Source: Ancistrus triradiatus (Eukaryota > Chordata > Actinopteri > Siluriformes > Loricariidae). Taken from it: 64,000 nt of DNA. The notes under the pieces are model-generated. The model was not told the origin of the DNA. It saw only the letters and a list, made by a program, of their open reading frames with translations, and made no database searches. The position numbers were made by a program, and so were the translations under genes. Of the stretch, positions 57,676 through 64,000 are shown piece after piece (the stretch's first letter is position 1; each line of letters opens with the position of its first letter). The DNA is taken from assembly GCA_025084515.1 (NCBI GenBank), contig JAJAGP010002227.1:1-64000 (forward strand), in the 5' to 3' direction.

Positions 57676-58090
57676 TAGATGCAGATGTTATGACATTTAC
57701 ATTTACATTTACATTTACATTTACAGCATTTAGCAGACGCCCTTATCCAGAGCGACTTACAATTGACACAATTTTACAATCCAAGCAATTGTGGGTTAAG
57801 GGTCTTGCTCAAGGACCCAACAGTGGCAGCTTGGCAGAGGCAGGATTTGAACCCTGGACCTTCTGGTCCATAGTCCAGTACCTTAACCACTAGGCTACCA
57901 CAGTCCCATTGAAAAAACACAATTCCACTAAATATTGATAGAATAATTCATAATGGAGTTAAAGAAATATTCACACTGCTTGTTATGATTTTTTTGGTTT
58001 CAGACATCTTTTGAATAATTAAAAATGCACCGGGTCAAATTGACCCGGGAACATTATTGTTGTTCCTGACAAATGAACATAACAGGAGGG
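57337..58090. mobile_element. TTAA-flanked (piggyBac-type) non-autonomous element
   Basis: Flanked by TTAA (57333-57336 and 58091-58094). Ends are CCCTCCTGTTATGTTATGGG and CATAACAGGAGGG. Subterminal GGGTCAAATTGACCC copies lie at 57354, 57528 and 58032. No transposase. It carries a (CA)n run at 57645-57670 and a SINE at about 57690-57903. Confidence 0.85.
57690..57903 (-). mobile_element. V-SINE-like SINE inside the TTAA element
   Basis: Minus strand: GTGGTAGCCTAGTGGTTAAGG, GGTTCAAATCC (B box), CTCTGGATAAGGGCGTCTGC, and a long (TGTAAA)n tail (plus ATTTAC repeats at 57690-57724). Confidence 0.9.
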
Positions 58091-58153
58091 TTAAATTGGT
58101 TTGATGTTCCGAAACACTTAAGTGTGACATGCAAAAAAAAAAGGAGTCAGGAG

Positions 58154-58475
58154 TGCTAGCGGAAGTGGCAAGATTTGTAAATGGTCTGAAACGTGTTGGG
58201 TCTCTCATACAATTCAACTCTGTGCTGTGTGTGTTTGTGTGTGTGTGTGCTGTTGAATTGCTAAAGGACATGAAAAAATATATGTATATGTATATATGTC
58301 CTGATGTCATTCTGGAGTAATTTGAATAGTTAGACAAGATAAGGAAGTTTGTTTCATTGATATACAAATAGTATTTTGAAGGTTACTGTATTAGGTGGAG
58401 CACACAGAGCACGGTTTTGTCTATACATTACAGGACCTTTTTACTCCCTCCCGACATCGGTGGATCACTCCATGA
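58154..58475. other. Unassigned DNA
   Basis: Short GT and TA runs. Nothing recognised. Confidence 0.4.
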
Positions 58476-58477
58476 TA

Positions 58478-60037
58478 CAGTGGGGCAAAAAAGTATTTAG
58501 TCAGCCACTGATTGTGCAAGTTGTCCTACTTATAAAGATGAGAGAGGTCTGTAATTTTCATCATAGATACACTTCAACCATGAGAGACAAAATGAGAAGA
58601 AAAAATCCTAGAAATCAAATTTTAGGATTTTTAAAGAATTTAATTGTAAATCATGGTGGAAAATAAGTATTTGGTCAACCAAAAACAAGCAAGATTTCTG
58701 GCTCTCACAGACGTGTAACTTATTATTTAAGAAGCTCTTCTGTCCTCCACTTGTTACCTGTATTAAAGGCACCTGTTTGACCTCGTTATGTGTATAGAAG
58801 GAGACCTGTCCACAGCCTCAAACAGTCAGACTCCAAACTCAACCATAGCCAAGAACAAAGAGCTGTTGAAGTACACCAGGAAGACAATTGTAGACCTGCA
58901 CCAGGCTGGGAAGAGTGAATCTACAATAGGCAAGCAGGTTGGTGTGACTAAATCAACTGTGGGAGCAATTGTAAGACATTCAAGACCATTGATAAACTTC
59001 CCCCAATCTGGGGCCCCACGCAAGATCTCATCCCGTGGGGTCAAAATGATCATGAGAACATTGAGCAAAAATCCCAGAACTACACGGAGGGACCTGATGA
59101 ATGACCTGCAGAGAGCTGGGACCAAAGTAACAAAGCTACCATCAGTAACACACTACGCCGAGAGGGACTCAGATCCTGCACTGCCAGGCATGCCCCCCTG
59201 CTTAAGCCAGTACATGTCCAGGCCAGTCTGAAGTTTGTCAGAGAGCATATGTATGATCCAGAAGAGGATTGGGAGAATATCATGTGGTCAGATGAAACCA
59301 AAATAGAACTTTTTGGTAAAAACTCAACTGGAGGAAAAAGGATGCTGAGTCGCATCCCAAAAACACCATACCTACTGTGAAGCATGGGGGTGTAAACATC
59401 ATGCTTTCAGGCTGTTTTTCTGCAGAGGGGACAGGACGACTCATCCGAGTTAAGGGAAGAATGAACGGGGCCAATTATCGTGAGATTTTAAGCCAAAACC
59501 TCCTTCCATCAGTGAGAGCATTGAAGCTGGAACGTGGCTGGGTCTTCCAGCATGACAATGATCCCAAAAACACCACTCAGGCAATGAAGGAGTGGCTCCA
59601 TAAAAAGCATTTCAAGGTCTGGAGTGGCCAAGCCAGTCTCCAGACCTCAACCCCATGGAAAATGTGTGGAGGGAGTTGAAAGTTCGTGTTGCCTAAAAAC
59701 ATCACTGCTCTAAAGGAGATCTCCATGGAGGAATGGGCCAAAATACCAGCTATAGTGTGTGCAAACCTGGTGAAGACTTAGAGTTGTCATAGCCAACAAA
59801 GGTTATGTTACAAAGTATTGAGTTGAACCGAATTTATTGACCAAACACTTATTTTCCACCATAATTTACAATTAAATTCTTTAAAAATCCTACAATGTGA
59901 TTTCCTGGATTTTTTTGTCTCATTTTGTCTCTCATAGTTGAAGTCTACCTATGATGAAAATTACAGACCTCTCTCATCTTTCTAAGTAGGAGAACTTGCA
60001 CAATCAGTGGCTGACTAAATACTTTTTTGCCCCACTG
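58478..60037 (+). mobile_element. Complete Tc1-like transposon (1,560 bp)
   Basis: CAGTGGGGCAAAAAAGTATT at the left and its complement at the right, with TA at 58476-58477 and 60038-60039. TIRs are about 200 bp. It is the best-preserved DNA transposon in the window. Confidence 0.92.
58845..59781 (+). pseudogene. Tc1-like transposase, nearly full length but frameshifted
   Basis: DDE transposase that would excise the element and insert it at TA. The expected start codon is ATA (58845) instead of ATG. Domains: HTH 1 (ELLKYTRKTIVDLHQAGKSE, TIGKQVGV), HTH 2 and linker (SQSGAPRKIS, MRTLSKNPRTTRRDLMNDL), first Asp (MWSDETKIELFG, about 59281-59316), [19 protein letters not shown], second Asp ([14 protein letters not shown], about 59545) and the Glu region ([15 protein letters not shown], about 59640). 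The stop is at about 59779. Frameshifts near 59135, 59345 and 59630 break an otherwise readable protein of about 310 residues. Catalytic D, D and E codons are all present. Confidence 0.85.
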
Positions 60038-60039
60038 TA

Positions 60040-60277
60040 TGTGGTCCCTTATCTCATGTTTTACGAATTAATCACTTACTAACTTACTGGGCTGCAAGTA
60101 ATTTGTTACAGTCTTAACCGGTTGAATTTAAACTGGACACAATTAGAGTCACACAAGTAAATCAACTTTGTACAGTCTTAATACTTAAAGCATCTTAGGT
60201 CAGCTTATAACGTCTAACAATGTCTGTACAATTAAAAAAAGCTAATACAATGTCTGTACAATTAAAAAGCTTACACA
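60040..60277. other. Unassigned DNA with a tandem duplication
   Basis: ACAATGTCTGTACAATTAAAAA occurs twice, at about 60217 and 60248. No function can be assigned. Confidence 0.5.
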
Positions 60278-60508
60278 ATGTCATTAATGGAATCAAGGAA
60301 CTCGCAAAGATGCGAGACGAGAATGAAGGCCCTTGATGAGATCTGGGAACTGGGACTAGACTTAGCGGAACTGGAGCAAAGCACAGAGAGGAAGGAACAT
60401 GCAATTGGAGATAACCGCAACCTGATGTTGCTTCCTTTCTGGGTTTTCCTGGAGTTCCTCGGGTTCTTGAGGCTTCTCTGGAACCCCTGCATGACTGACA
60501 ACATTTAG
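60278..60508 (+). CDS. Hypothetical 76-residue frame, acidic helix plus hydrophobic end
   Basis: Not recognised. The frame reads MSLMESRNSQRCETRMKALD, a charged segment likely to be helical (EIWELGLDLAELEQSTERKE), then a hydrophobic run LLPFWVFLEFLGFLRLLW that could span a membrane. There is no Kozak, splice or repeat context to support expression, and an overlapping minus-strand frame of the same length exists (60271-60504), so this may be chance. It is listed because the amphipathic and hydrophobic layout is not repeat-derived. Confidence 0.12.
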   Translation: MSLMESRNSQRCETRMKALDEIWELGLDLAELEQSTERKEHAIGDNRNLMLLPFWVFLEFLGFLRLLWNPCMTDNI

Positions 60509-60509
60509 G

Positions 60510-61581
60510 GACTTACATTTTATTTATGTATTTATTTATGTATGCATATTTCTATGGTCTACAAACTTTCTATGGTCTACAAACTGTGTTTTTTACATGC
60601 CAATATTAAAAAAAAATTATGCATTAATATAATGATAATTTATATTTAAATATCCAAAACATTTTGGCTAGATGTTAATTTTGCATAACACTGCATCTAT
60701 TTATTACTTTGTAGTTGCTTAGCAACCCCATAACATTAACAACAAGGCAACATACTTCATATAGATACAAATTATGAGTTAGTACTACCTTGAAAAAAAA
60801 AAATAAAATAAAATAATAATAATAATAATAAAGCAAGTTGCAGCTGGCCCTGTAGTCTAATTTGCTAGCCCACCAATGCAGACACCCATGTTTGAGTCTC
60901 TTAGCAGTGGCCCCTAGTGGCTCCTAGTGACTGTCACAGCAGCAGCGATCCCCATCGGCTGTTTTATGGCAGATGGACAGGGTTATCACAAACCAGCATT
61001 AGCCGTACGTCTGGTATTTCAGCACCTATATTTAATATTTAAGTAACTAAGCTGTTACCCCTAAATTGATATCGCCTGTGTTAGTACAATTCAGCCAAAA
61101 ATAAGGGCTGTCCAGCTGAACCAGTAGACCAACCATGACTAATAGAAACCAGCTTGGATCAGCAAGCTGTTCTGTGCTTTTTCCCCCTGTATTCAGTTCA
61201 GTTTTGGCTGCATTTCAGTATGGCAGTTTGAATCAAATCAGAGGCAAATGTACTCAAATGGGACTAGGTACAGTGTTAGAGGAGCCTGACAATTGTATCA
61301 TATGTGTATATATAGTACATTCTGTGCTCTGTATTTTTGCAGTGATAAAACATAAAACAATTTACATTGGGTGAAATTATGTTAACTGATAGCAAGTCAG
61401 TTCTATGCAGTTCAGTTTCCTGTTACAGCCTTATACAAAGATTTGGGAACCTGTCGTCAACAACTGTGTCAGACAATACCTCTTCATACCAACAGAGGTC
61501 ACCATCACTGGGAATTTTAAGCTACCCTGAACATACATCTGACAATATTTTTGTTATCGTTTAAATCCTTGGTCACAACAG
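60510..61581. other. Unassigned DNA
   Basis: (AAT)n at 60806-60830. No gene was recognised. Confidence 0.4.
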
Positions 61582-63385
61582 TGTTACAGTTTGCCATGAT
61601 AAAAATAATGGGTGAACCGTGAAAACTAAAGTAAAAAGGGTTCTTAGGACACAACTGCAGTTAGCTCCAGATGGAAGGGATGAACCAAATATAGATCATG
61701 AAAAAGAAAATAAATAAAACAACAAAAGGAAACAAAAGCAGTGGCTGGGGATCTAACTGTGATTGATCGCTGTGTAAACCAAACACGCCACTCAACCACT
61801 GAGAAAAAGAGAAAGCAAAAAAGTGAACAAAAAGGAAATGCTGTAAGCGCGGAGCGCTTATGGTCTAGCTCCGCAGCACAAACGGCGTAACGGGTCTCAT
61901 CGGTACCCAAGCGGAGTGCTGCAAAGGCGTGTTACGGGAACTACTACAGCTAATGGAGCATGACAGGGATGCGGAAAAGAAAGGACAAGGCTGATTATCA
62001 GACAACACAGCGTCCTTTCCAAGCGCGATCATGTGGGGAGCTCTACTTCCCACGATCACAGTGAGAAGACAGCGAGGATAAGGGGACAGCACATGGGTAA
62101 GAATAGCAGGAACTTGCCCTACACTATTCAAAATCTAGACTCTGGGGATCACCTCAGGCCTCTAGTGTCACAAAACGGGATCAGCACGACTCTTAATAGC
62201 CACGACCCCCCCCCCCCCCCCCCGACGGGGGCACGACGACCCTTAGTGCGATTAGAACCTCCCCTAGACTGTCTAACATGCTCTGGGTTGAACGTGTGGC
62301 ATAAATCGAAGGCCCAATATGCAGAATACTCAACGACGGTGGGGCCATAAGGGAGGGTAGGCCAACATGAGTTAAGATCAAAACTCAGTGGTTGGCTTGG
62401 GATCGCGACTAGGAACGGATGGCTCAAGGATGAAGCTTGCCGCGAGCAGTTCAGTGGCAGAGCTCAGCATGAGCGGCTCTGAGACAGAGCTTGGCGTGAG
62501 CAACACGGGCGGAGTTCGGTGCAGGCGGCTCTGGGGTCGAGCTCGGCATGAGCGGATCAAGGGCGGAGCTTTCCGTAGGTGGCTCAGAAACAGGGTCAGA
62601 CCTGACCGAGCCCATGAGAAAGGTCGGCGCAAGTGGCCTGGCTGGGTGAACAGCCACCAATGACCTTGATACAGAGGTCAACAAAAGTGACCATGGCGAA
62701 GGGGTCAATACAAATTACCAAGGTGGGTTGGGGTGGTGTGCTCAGGTACGGAGCGAGCTAGGTGGCACAAATGGCTTAGGTACGGAGCTAAAAGGCACGG
62801 CGTGCTCAAGTACGGAGCTAGGTGGCGGTAACGACTCAGGTACAAAGCTAAGAGGCATGGCATGCTCAGGTACGGAGCTAGGCAGTGATAAAGCCTCAGG
62901 TACGGAGCTAGGTGGCACTAACAACTCAGGTATGGAGCTAAGTGATGCAAATGATCCAGGTATGGTGGTCAGCAAAGCCCACCAAAACACAGGAATCCAC
63001 TCAATTGGCTTAAAAATATCGAGCGGTTCATCTGGCTGGGCATGTGGGTAGAGCTTAAGCTCACCAGAGAGCAAGAGAATCCCCCACGGGGAGCTGGTGG
63101 TTTGCGATGCCCATGGTGGTGAAAACCCTCCATCTTGGGGCAGGTGGAAGGTATAGGGGGGTTAAAAGTTGGTCCCTCAGTGTTATGGGGAACCAACAAC
63201 CCCATCTTGAATCTGGACGGGGACCGGGCAACTCTGCGGGGTCGGCATGGGGTAGGTATACTGGAGGTCCAGGAGCTAACGCTGGGTCCAATTACTGGTT
63301 GCATCCTGTTATGGTATGCTATAATAAAAACCTGGGCAAACCATGAACAAAAAAAAAAAAAGGGTTTTTAGGACCCAATTGCGAG
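61582..63385 (-). mobile_element. Second LTR element with minisatellite interior
   Basis: Minus-strand element. The 3' LTR spans about 62172 (TGTGACACTAGAGG) to 61582 (GTAACA). The matching end of a truncated 5' LTR lies at 63307-63385, sharing AAACCCTTTTT / GGGTCCTAA and ending ATAACA. The interior has 27 bp units at about 62450-62620 and 30 bp units (CTCAGGTACGGAGCTAGGTGG) at 62740-62960. No pol. An 18-base C run (62206-62223, G on the sense strand) lies shortly before the 3' LTR and may stand in for the polypurine tract. Confidence 0.55.
62742..63300 (-). CDS. Gag-like start and SSVPEHA repeat frames of the second LTR element
   Basis: Close after the 5' LTR end the minus strand reads DPALAPGPPVYLPHADPAEL, resembling the MDPA start of fish gypsy gag proteins, but the start codon is TTG (63291). 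After a shift, frame 62742-63074 reads KLYPHAQPDEPLDIFKPIEW and then decapeptide repeats PSSVPEALSL, PSSVPEHAMP, PPSSVLEHAVP. The same repeat style occurs in the 27607-29536 element. No zinc knuckle or protease follows. It may be a remnant of a reduced gag. Present coding ability is doubtful because of the frame break and lost start. Confidence 0.35.
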
Positions 63386-63565
63386 AGAAATTTTGTGAAC
63401 TCTTTAGTACTCCTCTCCAATGCTTTCTCATTCTCACCTCAATATCGCTAGCCAAGTGATATCCAAAATGGGCAAATTTTGTCACCACTCTGCCAGCCCC
63501 GTCTTGGCCATGTTTGTTTCACAGCAAATGTCGGTGTGACCATAACTTTAAACAAAGTTTATCTG
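63386..63565. other. Unassigned DNA
   Basis: Nothing recognised. Confidence 0.4.
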
Positions 63566-63655
63566 TGGGGTAGTGGTGACTTGGAGGTTAAGATTAAGGT
63601 ATGGGATTGTGGACCAGAAAATCCAGGGTTCAAATCCCAAATTTGCCAAGCTCTT
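63566..63655 (+). mobile_element. V-SINE-like SINE, 5' fragment
   Basis: GTGGGGTAGTGGTGACTTGGAGG (head), GGTTCAAATCCCAAATTTGCC (B box), then lost where the Tc1 remnant begins. Confidence 0.7.
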
Positions 63656-64000
63656 ACATTGACATGATAGCATCATGCAGTTGCTGCAGATTTGTCAGCT
63701 GCACATCCAAGATTTGACCTTTTCCACCACATCCCAAAGATTCTCTTTTGGATTAAGATCTGGAGACTGTGGGGGCCATTTGAGTTCAGTGAACTCATTG
63801 TCATGTAAAAAAAAAAAAAAAAAAAACTGTTTAAGATGATTTGAGCTTTGTGACATGGTGCGTCATCAGTTTGTAAGTAGCCATCAGAAGATGGTACGCT
63901 GTGGTAATAAAGGGATGGACATGGTCAGCAACAATACTTAGGTAGGCTATAATGGTTAAATGATGCTCAGTTGGTATTAAGGGGCCCAAAACGTGCCAAG
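63655..64000 (-). pseudogene. Tc1-like transposase C-terminal half, running off the window
   Basis: On the minus strand from the window end: IVADHVHPF-like text, then GYLQTDDAPCHKAQIILNSF (second catalytic Asp region; QQDNAPCHKA in intact relatives), a poly-T expansion (A run at 63807-63826 on the plus strand), HDNEFTELKWPPQSPDLNP and KENLWDVVEK, where the catalytic Glu of PIEH is shifted to KEN. A stop follows in the C-terminus. The N-terminal half lies beyond the window. Confidence 0.75.

Larger units (their letters stand above)
55871..58153 (+). mobile_element. Tc1-like transposon, right TIR split by a TTAA element
   Basis: Left end CAATAGTAGGAAAAAGTGTTTGCC after TA. The left TIR words AAGTGTTTCGGAACATCAAACC reappear inverted after the insertion (GGTTTGATGTTCCGAAACACTT at 58101-58122). 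The right TIR is interrupted at 57333-57336 (TTAA) by the element at 57337-58090. The last part of the right TIR is missing, so the end near 58153 is approximate. Confidence 0.8.

Noticed and set aside
62149..62427. Minus-strand frame with GGGGG stretch as a gene
   Set aside because: It spans the LTR edge and the C-run of the second LTR element, with no domain.

Overview
This window is gene-poor, repeat-rich vertebrate DNA, most probably from a teleost fish. The evidence is many decayed Tc1/mariner elements, L2-like LINEs, tRNA-derived SINEs with the teleost V-SINE type of conserved 3' domain, a Ty3/gypsy chromodomain integrase end, a TTAA-flanked (piggyBac-type) element and long CA/GA/TA microsatellites. 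The abundance of Tc1 families would suit an otophysan such as a catfish, but that is inference. No intact host protein-coding gene is visible. Nearly every longer open frame is a transposon remnant or a repeat artefact.

Layout. 1-3.6 kb is a nested stack: a gypsy 3' end and a long-TIR element both sit in one older repeat, the long-TIR element is split by an L2-like LINE, and the LINE 3' UTR carries a SINE with a 5 bp duplication. 6.3-8.6 kb is a Tc1 element inside another Tc1 element. 8.6-19.4 kb holds Tc1, SINE and LINE fragments, a broken BED-like zinc-finger exon near 10.9 kb and an 80 bp candidate exon near 13.2 kb. 22.4-24.0 kb is a long Tc1 copy between TA runs. 26.5-27.3 kb holds Tc1 and LINE reverse transcriptase remnants. 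27.6-29.5 kb is the most unusual object: a minus-strand LTR element with 5 bp target duplications and a purine tract, whose interior is in-frame minisatellites instead of gag-pol. A relative lies at 61.6-63.4 kb. 30-33 kb is largely single-copy-looking and may hold regulatory DNA. 34.7-35.3 kb is a LINE tail interrupted by a SINE. 36.6-39.4 kb is the longest L2-like copy, on the minus strand. 40-53 kb is mostly decayed DNA with microsatellites. 53.8-60.0 kb is dense in Tc1 elements, including a complete 1,560 bp copy and a TTAA element carrying a SINE. The window ends inside another Tc1 transposase remnant.

No operon or pathway is present. The structure is insertion on insertion, and several copies allow empty-site comparison within the window. 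Family names rest on recognised motifs and remembered family patterns, with no database search.
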